Shown: positions 49,019-58,221 of the stretch, one piece after another
Position numbering within the stretch: the stretch's first letter is position 1
Layout: each line of letters begins with the position of its first letter
Source of the DNA: [Erwinia] mediterraneensis
GTDB taxonomy: Bacteria > Pseudomonadota > Gammaproteobacteria > Enterobacterales > Enterobacteriaceae
NCBI RefSeq assembly: GCF_900604315.1
Contig: NZ_LR026978.1
Coordinates: 3,358,013-3,422,012, forward strand
Direction: 5' to 3'
Length of the DNA: 64,000 nt
The notes under the pieces: generated by a model
The model's database searches: none
The model's input: only the letters and a program-made list of their open reading frames with translations
Told to the model about the DNA's origin: nothing
Program-made: the position numbers and the translations under genes

Positions 49019-49885
49019 ATGAGTCAACAACCCTCGGTTGCGGTGCTGGGTCTGGGCGCTATGGGCCACGCCTTTGCGGCTAACCTGCTGAAAAAAGGTT
49101 TTACCGTTCACGGCTGGAATCGCACGCGGGCACGCGGCGAAGACCTGCTGGCGGCCGGTCTGGATCTGGCGGAAAGCCCGGCCCAGGCGGTAGCTGACGC
49201 CGATGTCATTATCGCTATGCTGTCGGACGGCGATACCACAGAAGGCGTTTTCCGGCAGATTGAAAACGTGCTGAAGCCGGATGCGGTTCTGTGCCAGATG
49301 GGCACCATTGGCGTGGAGAAAACGGACGCGCTGGTCGCGCATTTTGCCCGTGTACGTCCCGATGTGGTGTTTATCGACGCCCCGGTTTCCGGTACCAAAG
49401 CACCGGCAGAGAATGCCCAGATTCTGGTACTGGCCAGTGGCGACCAGGCACGGGCGCAAGCGGTGGAGCCGGTATTTGCCGCCATCAGTAAAGGGGTGAA
49501 GTGGCTCGGTGAAGCCGGTGCCAGCGCGCGCATGAAGCTGGTGATCAACAGCTGGCTGATTGGCATGATGCAGAGCCTGGCGGAGAGTACCCGTCTGGCG
49601 GAAGAGTTTGGTTTCAGCACCGACGATCTCTGGCAGGTACTGGATGGCGGCCCGCTGGCAGCGCCTTACGCCAGAATGAAACTGGCGATGATCGACAGCG
49701 GCGATTTTACTCCGCAGATGCATCTGATCTGGGCGCTGAAAGACGCGCGTCTGGCGCTGGAAGCGGCAAACCACAGCCAGCTGCCCGCCCTGAAAAACAT
49801 TGCCGATCTCTGGCAACAAGCGGTAGATGCCGGTTATGGCGAGCAGGATCTGGCCGTCATTTATCAGTATCTGAAAGATCGCTAA
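49019..49885 (+). CDS. NAD(P)-dependent oxidoreductase, 3-hydroxyisobutyrate dehydrogenase family
   Basis: A 288-residue enzyme with the N-terminal Rossmann motif VLGLGAMGHAFAANLLKKGF and the catalytic Lys/Asn segment KLVINSWLIGMMQSLAE (about residues 166-182), typical of beta-hydroxyacid dehydrogenases such as 3-hydroxyisobutyrate or succinic-semialdehyde reductases and imine reductases. In place of the usual GGxxGT substrate loop it has APVSGTKAPAENAQILV. AAGGAAGAG precedes ATG at 49019. The substrate cannot be deduced. It lies between pqqU and the pqq operon, on the pqq strand. Confidence 0.9.
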   Translation: MSQQPSVAVLGLGAMGHAFAANLLKKGFTVHGWNRTRARGEDLLAAGLDLAESPAQAVADADVIIAMLSDGDTTEGVFRQIENVLKPDAVLCQMGTIGVEKTDALVAHFARVRPDVVFIDAPVSGTKAPAENAQILVLASGDQARAQAVEPVFAAISKGVKWLGEAGASARMKLVINSWLIGMMQSLAESTRLAEEFGFSTDDLWQVLDGGPLAAPYARMKLAMIDSGDFTPQMHLIWALKDARLALEAANHSQLPALKNIADLWQQAVDAGYGEQDLAVIYQYLKDR

Positions 49886-49894
49886 CCGCTGCCT

Positions 49895-49924
49895 GTCATG
49901 CCGCCTGCGCGCAGGCGGCATGAC
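49895..49924. repeat. 30-bp perfect palindrome after the oxidoreductase gene
   Basis: GTCATGCCGCCTGCG and its exact reverse complement are directly joined, giving a 30-bp perfect inverted repeat 9 bases after the stop codon. No T-run follows (GTTATGCG), so a simple terminator is not certain; it may protect the 3' end of the transcript. Confidence 0.85.
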
Positions 49925-50022
49925 GTTATGCGTCTTACTGGCGAAACGTGCGCTTTGGTTTGGTGAAAGCGGGGCGGACGCGTAGCATGGCCTGATGTTA
50001 TTTCATCTGTTTACGGCTCTTT

Positions 50023-51048
50023 ATGTCATTTCCGGTGTTTGATGGTCATAACGATCTGCTGCTAAATCTCTGGTTGCATTATGCCGATGCGCCTGCCGCC
50101 ACCTTTTTCAACGGCGTGCCCCGTGGGCATCTTGATTTTCCGCGCATGCAGCAGGGCGTTTTTGCCGGCGGCCTGTTTGCCATCTTTGTGCCGCCGCTGA
50201 GCTATGTGGAAAAGATGGCACCGACGCGTGTCGCTCAGGCGCAGGATGGCCTGACTATCATGTGGCAGCAGCTGGCGATTCTGCAGCAGATAGAAGCGGC
50301 GTCAGAGGGACGGGCCAAAATTTGTCGCAGCGCTCAGGAGATTGCCGCCTGCCGTGCAACAGGGGTGCTGGCGATGGTAGCGCATATCGAAGGGGCCGAC
50401 GCCTTCGATGCGGAAGGTGAGGCGCTGGCGGCGTTTTATGCGGCGGGAGTGCGCAGCATCGGCCCGTTCTGGAATCTGCCCAATCGGTTTGGCGAGGGCG
50501 TTACCGGCGGATTTCCTGGCTCGCCGGACAGCGGGCCGGGACTGACCGCGCAAGGCGAAGCGCTGATCGCTCAGGCCAATGCGCTCCATATGCTGATCGA
50601 TGTCTCCCATATGAATGAAAAAGCTTTTCGGGATACCGCAAGGCTTTCCCGCGCGCCGCTGGTGGCGAGCCATTCAAATGTGCATGCGCGCTGCCCTCAG
50701 CCGCGTAATCTGACCCATGCGCAGCTGTGTACGATCGCAGACAGTCAGGGCGTGGTGGGCCTCAATTTCGGCAATGCCTTTTTGCGACCGGATGGCAAAC
50801 GCGATGCGGATACTCCGCTGGCGGAAATGGTACATCATCTCACCCATCTTATCCGGGTGATGGGAGAAGATCATGTGGCGCTGGGATCCGATTTTGACGG
50901 TATTACGCCGCCAGCGGCATTAGGCGATGTCAGCGGATTGCCCCGTTTGTTCGCCGCCCTGGCGCAGGCGGGTTATACTGATCACCAGATTGAGAAAATC
51001 GCCTGGGGCAACTGGCAACGGGTTTTGCGCGCCATCTGGGGGGCGTAA
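50023..51048 (+). CDS. Membrane-dipeptidase-type (M19) dipeptidase, upstream of pqqA
   Basis: A 341-residue zinc dipeptidase of peptidase family M19 (renal dipeptidase). Metal-site and active-site motifs are FDGHNDLLLNL (His-x-Asp, residues 5-15), AHIEGADAF (bridging Glu), DVSHMNEKAF and VASHSN (His ligands) and ALGSDFDGI (Asp). There is no signal peptide, so it acts in the cytoplasm. It ends 150 bases before pqqA on the same strand. It could trim short peptides left after PqqF cleaves the PqqA precursor; this is inference from position. Confidence 0.9.
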   Translation: MSFPVFDGHNDLLLNLWLHYADAPAATFFNGVPRGHLDFPRMQQGVFAGGLFAIFVPPLSYVEKMAPTRVAQAQDGLTIMWQQLAILQQIEAASEGRAKICRSAQEIAACRATGVLAMVAHIEGADAFDAEGEALAAFYAAGVRSIGPFWNLPNRFGEGVTGGFPGSPDSGPGLTAQGEALIAQANALHMLIDVSHMNEKAFRDTARLSRAPLVASHSNVHARCPQPRNLTHAQLCTIADSQGVVGLNFGNAFLRPDGKRDADTPLAEMVHHLTHLIRVMGEDHVALGSDFDGITPPAALGDVSGLPRLFAALAQAGYTDHQIEKIAWGNWQRVLRAIWGA

Positions 51049-51198
51049 TGTTAAATCTTTATCGGTTTAATGTTGATCTCTGTCACACTTTGGCGCAACA
51101 TCTGTCGGCGAAAAGGCATTGTCAGGCGAATTTATAACCTGATGCAACAATGACTTAAGGTTAATTACCTGTCTGTTTACATTACGAGGAGCATTATT

Positions 51199-51270
51199 AT
51201 GTGGAAAAAACCTGAGTTTGTAGATTTACGTCTGGGTCTGGAAGTTACGCTGTACATCTCCAACCGTTAA
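51199..51270 (+). CDS. pqqA: PqqA, precursor peptide of PQQ
   Basis: A 23-residue peptide beginning [19 protein letters not shown]. Glu15 and Tyr19 in the EVTLY segment are the two residues cross-linked by PqqE and turned into the PQQ ring system, which is built entirely from this peptide. CGAGGAG stands before the ATG (51187-51192). A hairpin with T-run follows, so most transcripts probably end here and PqqA is made in large excess over the enzymes. The peptide is too short for routine gene finding but is unmistakable. Confidence 0.98.
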   Translation: MWKKPEFVDLRLGLEVTLYISNR

Positions 51271-51277
51271 GATACCT

Positions 51278-51302
51278 GCCCGCCCTCTGCGCGGGCATTT
51301 TT
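51278..51302 (+). terminator. Hairpin/attenuator between pqqA and pqqB
   Basis: GCCCGC-CCTCTGC-GCGGGC followed by ATTTTTA 8 bases after pqqA; it should reduce, not abolish, expression of pqqBCDEF. Confidence 0.8.
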
Positions 51303-51325
51303 ATTTCACTTCCCGGTTTTTCTGC

Positions 51326-52243
51326 ATGTATATAAAAGTCCTCGGATCCGCCGCAGGCGGTGGTTTCCCGCAGTGGAACTGTAACTGCGCTAATTGTCAG
51401 GGCGTGCGTAACGGCACCTTACAGGCCACAGCACGCACGCAGTCATCTATTATTCTCAGCGATAACGGCGAAGACTGGATCCTGTGTAACGCCTCGCCCG
51501 ATATCAGTCAGCAGATCGCCCATACCCCGGAATTGATTAAAAAAGGGGTGCTGCGCGGTACGGCCATCGGCGCCATTATCCTTACTGACAGTCAGATCGA
51601 TCACACCACCGGACTGCTGAGCCTGCGTGAAGGCTGCCCGCACCAGGTGTGGTGCACGCCGGAAGTGCATGACGACCTGACCAGCGGCTTTCCCGTCTTT
51701 ACCATGTTGCAGCACTGGAATGGCGGCCTGCAGCATCATGCCATCGAACCGCTGACGCCGTTTCGCGTCAGCGTATGTCAGAACCTTGAATTCACCGCCA
51801 TCCCCATTCTCAGCAACGCGCCGCCATACTCGCCGTATCGCGATCGGCCGCTGCCGGGGCATAACGTGGCGTTGTTTGTAGAAAACCGCGCCAACGGTAA
51901 GACGTTGCTTTATGCGCCGGGGCTGGGCGAGCCCGATGCGGTGATTATGCCGTGGCTGCAAAAAGCGGATTGTCTGCTGATTGACGGCACCGTCTGGCAG
52001 GATGACGAGCTGCTCGCCACTGGCGTCGGGAAAAACACCGGCAAAGCGATGGGCCATCTGGCGCTGGCGGAAGAGCAGGGGCTGATGGCGTTGCTGGCCA
52101 CCCTGCCGGCCAGACGCAAAATTTTGATCCATATTAACAACACCAATCCGATCCTGAATGAGGAGTCACCGCAGCGTCAGTTTCTGCAGCAGCAGGGCAT
52201 TGAGGTGAGCCGGGACGGTATGGCAATTAATCTTCAGGACTAA
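51326..52243 (+). CDS. pqqB: PQQ biosynthesis protein PqqB
   Basis: PqqB is a metallo-beta-lactamase-fold enzyme that hydroxylates the tyrosine-derived part of the PQQ intermediate. The 305-residue product begins [20 protein letters not shown], has cysteines in NCNCANCQG, and the site [18 protein letters not shown], in which the usual His cluster is reduced. It follows the pqqA hairpin and is 3 bases before pqqC. Confidence 0.97.
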   Translation: MYIKVLGSAAGGGFPQWNCNCANCQGVRNGTLQATARTQSSIILSDNGEDWILCNASPDISQQIAHTPELIKKGVLRGTAIGAIILTDSQIDHTTGLLSLREGCPHQVWCTPEVHDDLTSGFPVFTMLQHWNGGLQHHAIEPLTPFRVSVCQNLEFTAIPILSNAPPYSPYRDRPLPGHNVALFVENRANGKTLLYAPGLGEPDAVIMPWLQKADCLLIDGTVWQDDELLATGVGKNTGKAMGHLALAEEQGLMALLATLPARRKILIHINNTNPILNEESPQRQFLQQQGIEVSRDGMAINLQD

Positions 52244-52246
52244 GCG

Positions 52247-53002
52247 ATGCAGATAACAGAAACTCTGACGCCAGCCGCCTTTGAACAGGCGCTGCGCGAC
52301 AAAGGCGCGTACTACCATATTCATCATCCCTATCATATTGCCATGCATAACGGTCAGGCGACCCGGGCACAGATTCAGGGCTGGGTAGCGAACCGTTTCT
52401 ACTATCAGACCAATATCCCGCTGAAAGACGCGGCGATCATGGCGAACTGCCCCGATCCCGCCACGCGTCGCAAATGGGTGCAACGCATTCTGGACCATGA
52501 TGGCAGCAACGGCCATGACGGCGGTATTGAAGCCTGGCTGCAGCTGGGTGAGGCTGTAGGCCTGGAGCGCGACGCGCTGCTTTCGGAGAAACATGTGCTG
52601 CCGGGCGTGCGCTTTGCGGTTGACGCCTATGTGAACTTTGCCCGCCGCGCCAACTGGCAGGAAGCGGCCTGCAGTTCGCTGACTGAGCTGTTTGCGCCAC
52701 AGATCCATCAGTCGCGACTGGAAAGCTGGCCGCAGCACTATCCCTGGATCAAGGAAGAGGGGTATTTCTACTTCCGCAGCCGTCTGAGTCAGGCGAATCG
52801 CGATGTGGAGCACGGCCTGGCGCTGGCGCTGGAATATTGCGATACCCGGGAGAAGCAGCAGCGTATGCTGGAGATCCTGCAGTTTAAGCTGGATATTCTC
52901 TGGAGTATGCTGGACGCTATGACCATGGCCTATGAGTTGCAGCGTCCGCCTTATCATACGGTCACCGATAAGGCGGCCTGGCATACAACCCGACTGGTAT
53001 AA
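52247..53002 (+). CDS. pqqC: Pyrroloquinoline-quinone synthase PqqC
   Basis: PqqC is a cofactor-free oxidase that closes the ring and carries out the final oxidation to PQQ. The 251-residue all-helical product has the substrate-site histidines and tyrosines in [32 protein letters not shown] and [16 protein letters not shown]. It has normal length. Its stop is joined to the pqqD start (TAAATG). Confidence 0.98.
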   Translation: MQITETLTPAAFEQALRDKGAYYHIHHPYHIAMHNGQATRAQIQGWVANRFYYQTNIPLKDAAIMANCPDPATRRKWVQRILDHDGSNGHDGGIEAWLQLGEAVGLERDALLSEKHVLPGVRFAVDAYVNFARRANWQEAACSSLTELFAPQIHQSRLESWPQHYPWIKEEGYFYFRSRLSQANRDVEHGLALALEYCDTREKQQRMLEILQFKLDILWSMLDAMTMAYELQRPPYHTVTDKAAWHTTRLV

Positions 53003-53284
53003 ATGATGACAGATAACTTAATTCCCGCGTTCCGTCGCGGTTATCGCCTGCAGTGGGAGCCCGCGCAGGAGAGTCATGTGGTGCTCTATCCGGAAGGGAT
53101 GGCGAAACTGAATGAAACCGCGACCGCCATTCTGGAACTGGTGGATGGCAAGCAGGATGTCGCGGCCATTATTCATACCCTGAATACGCGTTTCCCTGAG
53201 GCGGGCGGTGTGGATGAGGATGTGAAAGCCTTCCTGCAGGCGGCGTATGAGCAAAAGTGGATACAATTTCGTGAACCCAATTAA
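53003..53284 (+). CDS. pqqD: PqqD, peptide chaperone of PQQ biosynthesis
   Basis: PqqD is a small RiPP-recognition protein that presents PqqA to PqqE. The 93-residue product has the winged-helix recognition fold, with [24 protein letters not shown] and [18 protein letters not shown] as clear family segments. Two adjacent ATG codons (53003 and 53006) are possible starts. The 3' end overlaps the pqqE start region. Confidence 0.97.
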   Translation: MMTDNLIPAFRRGYRLQWEPAQESHVVLYPEGMAKLNETATAILELVDGKQDVAAIIHTLNTRFPEAGGVDEDVKAFLQAAYEQKWIQFREPN

Positions 53285-54413
53285 ACCCGGCGTGAATCCG
53301 CCGCTGTGGCTGCTGGCGGAATTAACCTATCGCTGCCCGCTGCAGTGCCCCTACTGCTCCAATCCGCTCGACTTTGCCGAACAGGAGAAAGAACTGACCA
53401 CGGCGCAGTGGATTGAGGTGTTTCGCCAGGCGCGCGCCATGGGCAGCGTGCAGCTCGGCTTTTCCGGCGGCGAACCTCTGACGCGTAAGGATCTGCCCGA
53501 ACTGATCCAGGCGGCGCGCGACCTCGGTTTTTATACCAATCTGATCACCTCCGGTATTGGTCTCACCGAGAAAAAACTCGATGCTTTCAGCGATGCCGGA
53601 CTGGATCATATTCAGATCAGTTTTCAGGCCAGCGACGAGACGCTGAACGCCGCGCTTGCCGGCTCGCAGAAAGCTTTTCAGCAGAAGCTGGCGATGGCGA
53701 AAGCGGTAAAAGCGCGTGGCTATCCGATGGTGCTTAACTTTGTCCTGCATCGCCATAATATCGATCAGATTGACCGCATTATCGATCTCTGTATTGAGCT
53801 GGAGGCGGATGACGTAGAACTGGCCACCTGCCAGTTCTACGGCTGGGCGCACCTGAATCGTCAGGGGCTGCTGCCTACCCGTGAGCAGATTGCCCGTGCC
53901 GAAGGCATCGTAAATCAGTACCGTGAGCGCATGAAAGCCAGCGGTAATCTGACCAACTTACTGTTCGTCACGCCCGACTATTATGAAGAGCGGCCAAAAG
54001 GCTGTATGGGCGGCTGGGGAGCCATTTTTCTCAGTGTTACGCCGGAGGGGACGGCGTTACCCTGTCACAGTGCGCGTCAGTTGCCGGTACAGTTTCCGTC
54101 GGTGCTGGAACAGAGCCTGCAGGATATCTGGTATCACTCGTTCGGTTTTAACCGCTATCGCGGCTTCGACTGGATGCCGGAACCTTGCCGCTCCTGTGAT
54201 GAAAAAGAGAAAGATTTTGGTGGCTGCCGCTGTCAGGCCTTTATGCTGACCGGCAATGCGGACAATGCCGATCCGGTGTGCAGCAAATCGCCGCATCATG
54301 ACAAAATTCTTGAGGCGCGTCGGGAAGCGAGCTGCAGCGATATCCATATTGGCCAGCTGCAATTCCGCAACCGCGTCAACTCTCAACTGATCTATAAATC
54401 CCGGGTCGGGTAA
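53271..54413 (+). CDS. pqqE: PqqE, radical SAM enzyme that cross-links PqqA
   Basis: PqqE forms the carbon-carbon bond between Glu and Tyr of PqqA. The 380-residue product has the radical-SAM cluster motif CPLQCPYC (C-x3-C-x2-C, about residues 20-27), the GGEPL motif ([12 protein letters not shown]), and a C-terminal SPASM domain with cysteines in [27 protein letters not shown] and [11 protein letters not shown] at 53271 is chosen because it gives 380 residues, the Klebsiella length; ATG at 53247 in the same frame would add 8 residues. It overlaps pqqD by 14 bases. Confidence 0.96.
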   Translation: MNPIKPGVNPPLWLLAELTYRCPLQCPYCSNPLDFAEQEKELTTAQWIEVFRQARAMGSVQLGFSGGEPLTRKDLPELIQAARDLGFYTNLITSGIGLTEKKLDAFSDAGLDHIQISFQASDETLNAALAGSQKAFQQKLAMAKAVKARGYPMVLNFVLHRHNIDQIDRIIDLCIELEADDVELATCQFYGWAHLNRQGLLPTREQIARAEGIVNQYRERMKASGNLTNLLFVTPDYYEERPKGCMGGWGAIFLSVTPEGTALPCHSARQLPVQFPSVLEQSLQDIWYHSFGFNRYRGFDWMPEPCRSCDEKEKDFGGCRCQAFMLTGNADNADPVCSKSPHHDKILEARREASCSDIHIGQLQFRNRVNSQLIYKSRVG

Positions 54414-56758
54414 TGCCGCTGGTGTCGCGTAGCCTGCAACTGCCCAATGGGCTGCAATTGCAGCTAATCCATCAGCCGGATGCGAGCAGGGCGGCGGCGC
54501 TGGTACAGGTCGCCACCGGCAGTCACCATGAACCCGCGCGCTGGCCTGGACTGGCGCATCTGCTGGAACATCTGTTGTTTACCGGCAGCAGGGCTTTTGC
54601 GGATGAGCAGCGCCTGATGCCGTGGATTCAGGGTCAGGGCGGACGGGTTAACGCCACCACGTTGCAGCAGCGTACCGCATTTTTCTTTGAGGTGGCTGCG
54701 CCACAGCTGGCTGACGGGCTGTCCCGTCTGACGGATATGCTGACAGCACCGCTGTTTACCCCGGCAGCCATTGCCCAGGAGGTGGCGGTCATTGATGCTG
54801 AGTATCAATTGTTGCAGCGTCATACGCCAACGCTGTGTGAAGTCGCACTGCTGTCCGGCGTTACACAACCGGCAGCATTTCAGCGTTTTCAGGTTGGCAG
54901 CCGGGCCCATTTTGGTGATGACATCGCTGCGTTGCGCGCTGCACTGTTTGCTTTCCATCAGCGTGACTACCGGAGTGCAAATATGCAGCTCTGGTTACAG
55001 GGGCCGCAGTCGCTGGATCAGCTGGAGCAGATGGCTCGCCGCGCCTGCGCGCAGCTGCCTGCCGGGGGCGTTTCCGTTCCGCCCGGGCAGCCACAGCTGG
55101 CAGCTGTGCGGGATTGCCTGCTGCGCATCGAGGGCGCGCCGCACTTCTGGTTGAGCTATTTGCTGCCGGGCGCTGCGCCTGACGCAGGTGACAGTGTCAC
55201 TTTATTGCGTGAATTTGCACTTGATGATGCGCCCGGCGGCCTGCTGTCCACACTGCGCGACCGGGGATTATGCGACCGCCTGAGCCTGCAGTGGCTCTAT
55301 CTTTCCGATCGTTCACGCTGGCTGGTGTTGCAGTTTGAAGGGGAGACACTGACGCCCGCCGGGGCGCAGGCGACGGAAACGCTGTGGCATCGCTGGCTAC
55401 AGGCGCTGGCGCGCAGCACACCTGTGCAACGAAGTCACTACGGCCAGCTGGCGGCGGCGCGTTTTGCCCGCCTTACACCGCTCGATCAATTACGTGAGCG
55501 CGCCTTTGGCTTTGCGCCTGGCGCAAGCGATGACCTTAATGCGCTTATTGCAGCGCTGGGTTGCGCTCCCGTGACACGCCTGTTTGCTGCATCGGATGTG
55601 CAGGGGGACACCGCCAGCGCGCTGGGTTTCAGGTTGCAGCGTTGCGCCTGGCACCAGCCGCCCATGGCAATACCTGCCGCCGGTGACTTCTATTTCCACC
55701 CGCTGCCTGCCGCTGTTGCTGATCCGCCATTGCCGTCACAGACCGCCCCCTTGTTACACTGTCACGCACAGGCAGCGCCGAACCGGCTGTTGCTGCGGCC
55801 CGCTTTCGGCCAGACCTTTTCACCGGCCGAAGGTACAGCGCGTGCCGCCCGATTACGACCGCTCTTCGCTACGCTGCGTCATCTCGGCGGAGAAGGTGAA
55901 TTCAGCGCCTGTGAGGGCGTCTGGCAACTGCAGCTGCGTCTGCCCGCTCAACAGGGTCTGTGGGCCGTCAGGGCGGCACTCGACGGGCTGATGCCTCCTT
56001 TGTCACACTGCCCGGAGCCAGAAGAAGAGGAGATCGCCATTCGCGCTCTGCTCGCTGAGTTGCCGCAGCAGCTGGCGTCATCAACTGCGCCCGACAGCTG
56101 GTGTGCTGCCCTGAGCGGCGGCGATAAGGCATTTCATCAGGCGGTGTCACGTCTGCTGAGCGCCTTCCCCGTGTGCGCGGCCAGCGCAGCGCTGCCAGCA
56201 GCGGTAAAGCCCTCCCTGCGGCGTATCCGGCATCGCAGTGCTGAACAGGCGCTGCTGCTGTTTGTGCCGCTGCCTGACCAGGATGCCACCACGCTGGCCG
56301 CTGCACGGGCGCTGGCGTTACTTTACGAACCGCGTTTTTTCCGGCGTTTGCGCACAGAGCAACAGATTGGCTATGTGGTCAACTGTCGCTATCTGCGCAG
56401 CGCAGACCGTGACGGTATTGTTTTTCTGCTGCAGTCCCCTGATTGCCCGCCCGCCAGGCTGCTGCGCCACTGCAAAAACTTTCTGCGTGACGTCAGCGGT
56501 GATATCGATGCGCTCAGTGACGAGCTGTTCAGCACACTCCAGGCCCGGCTCCGTCAGTTAATGTCAGCGCAGGAGGCGACTGAGGCTCTCCGCACGGCGT
56601 TGCGGCGAGAGGCGGGATTACCTGAGCTGACGCAAGCGGCCATTGGGGCGCTGACCCCTGCCGGTTTGCGCCAGCTGCATCAGCAGGTGCTGCGTAGCCG
56701 ACGTCGCTGGCAGGTACTGTTCTGCGGCGGGCGTATGGCACCCGCAAAGGGGAATTAA
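54413..56758 (+). CDS. pqqF: PqqF, M16-family zinc protease
   Basis: PqqF cuts PqqA or the cross-linked peptide during PQQ formation. The 781-residue product has the inverted zinc motif HLLEH at residues 49-53 and a third ligand glutamate in VIDAEYQLL (about 129), followed by the inactive C-terminal M16 domains with the RTEQQIGYVVNC segment. It begins at the TAATG junction with pqqE. It is the last pqq gene; no strong terminator follows directly. Confidence 0.95.
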   Translation: MPLVSRSLQLPNGLQLQLIHQPDASRAAALVQVATGSHHEPARWPGLAHLLEHLLFTGSRAFADEQRLMPWIQGQGGRVNATTLQQRTAFFFEVAAPQLADGLSRLTDMLTAPLFTPAAIAQEVAVIDAEYQLLQRHTPTLCEVALLSGVTQPAAFQRFQVGSRAHFGDDIAALRAALFAFHQRDYRSANMQLWLQGPQSLDQLEQMARRACAQLPAGGVSVPPGQPQLAAVRDCLLRIEGAPHFWLSYLLPGAAPDAGDSVTLLREFALDDAPGGLLSTLRDRGLCDRLSLQWLYLSDRSRWLVLQFEGETLTPAGAQATETLWHRWLQALARSTPVQRSHYGQLAAARFARLTPLDQLRERAFGFAPGASDDLNALIAALGCAPVTRLFAASDVQGDTASALGFRLQRCAWHQPPMAIPAAGDFYFHPLPAAVADPPLPSQTAPLLHCHAQAAPNRLLLRPAFGQTFSPAEGTARAARLRPLFATLRHLGGEGEFSACEGVWQLQLRLPAQQGLWAVRAALDGLMPPLSHCPEPEEEEIAIRALLAELPQQLASSTAPDSWCAALSGGDKAFHQAVSRLLSAFPVCAASAALPAAVKPSLRRIRHRSAEQALLLFVPLPDQDATTLAAARALALLYEPRFFRRLRTEQQIGYVVNCRYLRSADRDGIVFLLQSPDCPPARLLRHCKNFLRDVSGDIDALSDELFSTLQARLRQLMSAQEATEALRTALRREAGLPELTQAAIGALTPAGLRQLHQQVLRSRRRWQVLFCGGRMAPAKGN

Positions 56759-56814
56759 AACAGGCAGCGTCTGAACCAGATGCCAGAGCAGAATTTAGCG
56801 CCGGTGAGAGAGAT

Positions 56815-56844
56815 AAAAAATCCGCGTCTGTAACGACGCGGATT
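56815..56844 (-). terminator. Terminator of the DUF378 gene
   Basis: AATCCGCGTC-TGTAAC-GACGCGGATT is a 10-bp perfect stem with A-run at 56815-56820 (a T-run on the minus strand). It can also end transcripts from pqqF to some extent. Confidence 0.88.
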
Positions 56845-56866
56845 TTCAGGAGGCCCGGCTCCGTCA

Positions 56867-57079
56867 TTAACGGGGATCGCGGGACAGGCGCAGTTTGGCG
56901 AAGAAAGTAATGCAGTAAAGCGCGCAAAGGCCAACGATAATATAAATAATTCGGGAAAGAATCGCCGCCTGCCCACCAAATATGGCTGCTACCAGGTCGA
57001 ACTGAAACAGTCCAACCAGCAACCAGTTAAGACCACCGACAATCAGCAGAACAAGTGCAACCATATCAAGGGTTCTCAT
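56867..57079 (-). CDS. DUF378 family small membrane protein
   Basis: A 70-residue protein with two hydrophobic segments: MRTLDMVALVLLIVGGLNW then LLVGLFQFDLVAAIFGGQ, and IIYIIVGLCALYCITFF. This is the DUF378 (YuzA-like) family of unknown function. AGGAG lies before ATG at 57079; a longer frame from 57100 has no ribosome-binding site. It is convergent with pqqF and has its own terminator. Confidence 0.88.
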   Translation of the reverse strand: MRTLDMVALVLLIVGGLNWLLVGLFQFDLVAAIFGGQAAILSRIIYIIVGLCALYCITFFAKLRLSRDPR

Positions 57080-57423
57080 AAGCTTCTCCTGTAAAAGCAT
57101 GAGGATTTGCAGGGTTCAGGCCACAGATTGTCTTCTGACAAGACCAGAGAAAATAAAAACGAAACCGGTGCGTAAATAATATTATCGATTGAACATTAAT
57201 AGCGTAGAAGTGACGCAGATAAAGCGCAACCTGATTAAATTAAAGCGTGACAAAAAACAGGTTTATTTTATTTACAGATAATAAAGATGATTATGCAACG
57301 CTGTTATATTTTTTTCTCCGCTGCGCTTAATAATGCCCGGGATTTAAAAGAATGATCAATGGCGCAACGATCCTGCGCAGGAACAACTACACTCAGCCAT
57401 TATCTGGCTGAGGGAGAAACGCG
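57080..57423. other. AT-rich intergenic region
   Basis: Between the divergent DUF378 and DUF393 genes. Long A/T runs, presumably two promoters. No gene or strong structure is seen apart from CAGCCATTATCTGGCTG, a small inverted repeat just upstream of the DUF393 gene (57394-57410). Confidence 0.5.
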
Positions 57424-57900
57424 ATGCCACCTCCTTATTTGCAGCCCGGCGAGGCCGCAGTGCTTTATGACGGAACCTGCCGCCTGTGCAATGGCTGGGT
57501 TAATTTTCTGCTGCGTCATCATGTGGCGCGTCATGTACGCTTTGCCGCCGTGCAGAGCGAAAAAGGCAAAGCGCTGCTGCGCTGGGCAGAGATGCCGGTG
57601 GATAATGTGAGTACTATTGTGTTAATTGCCGATGGCAAGGTGTGGAAACGGGCGCAGGCGATATTTCGGGTGATGCGTCAGGTGCCGCAACCGTGGCGCT
57701 CTCTGAGCGTGCTGCGCTTTTTCCCGGATGCAGTCAGCAACTTTTGTTACGACCGCATCGCCCTGAACCGTTATCGCCTGTTTGGTCGCTATGACAGCCA
57801 GCAACATCTGACGCCCGATTATCCCGGTCGTTTTCTGGAGGATGAGGATCAGCCTCCGGCGGGTTCGCATGAAGCAGAGCCGCACCCGCCCTCAGGCTGA
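57424..57900 (+). CDS. DCC-family thiol-disulfide oxidoreductase (DUF393)
   Basis: A 158-residue protein with the family motif VLYDGTCRLCNGW (D-x2-C-x2-C near residues 16-23) and SVLRFFPDAVSNFCYD in the second half. The DUF393/DCC family is described as thioredoxin-like; a precise role is not known. GGGAG lies before the ATG. The C-terminal tail is proline- and acid-rich. It overlaps the convergent cupin gene by 9 bases. Confidence 0.9.
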   Translation: MPPPYLQPGEAAVLYDGTCRLCNGWVNFLLRHHVARHVRFAAVQSEKGKALLRWAEMPVDNVSTIVLIADGKVWKRAQAIFRVMRQVPQPWRSLSVLRFFPDAVSNFCYDRIALNRYRLFGRYDSQQHLTPDYPGRFLEDEDQPPAGSHEAEPHPPSG

Positions 57901-58221
57901 TGGCAGAAAATCCTCGCGCTGCGGCGTGAAGGTGTCCAGCAGGGTGCCGGCTTCCAGGCAGACGCAGCCATGCACCACATCAGGTGCTTTGTAGAGTGTA
58001 TCCCCGGCGCTGACCTCCCGGGTAACGCCATCGATAGTAAAGGCGAAGCGGCCTGAGAGCACATAAGTCAGCTGCTCGTGGGGATGATGATGCAGCGGCC
58101 CGACAGCGTTGCGCTCAAACGTCACTTCTACCGCCATCATACGGCCGCCATGCGCCAGCACTCGCCGGGTAACGCCGTTACCTAAATCTTCCTGTTGCGT
58201 ATCGCTTTTATAGATAAACAT
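57892..58221 (-). CDS. Single-domain cupin protein
   Basis: A 109-residue beta-barrel protein. The cupin motif 1 is GPLHHHPHEQLTYVLSGRF (metal ligands HHHxxE) and motif 2 is GDTLYKAPDVVHGCVC. Such proteins can be sugar or quinone-linked isomerases, dioxygenases or binding proteins; the substrate is unknown. AGAGACAGG serves as a ribosome-binding site. Confidence 0.88.
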   Translation of the reverse strand: MFIYKSDTQQEDLGNGVTRRVLAHGGRMMAVEVTFERNAVGPLHHHPHEQLTYVLSGRFAFTIDGVTREVSAGDTLYKAPDVVHGCVCLEAGTLLDTFTPQREDFLPSA

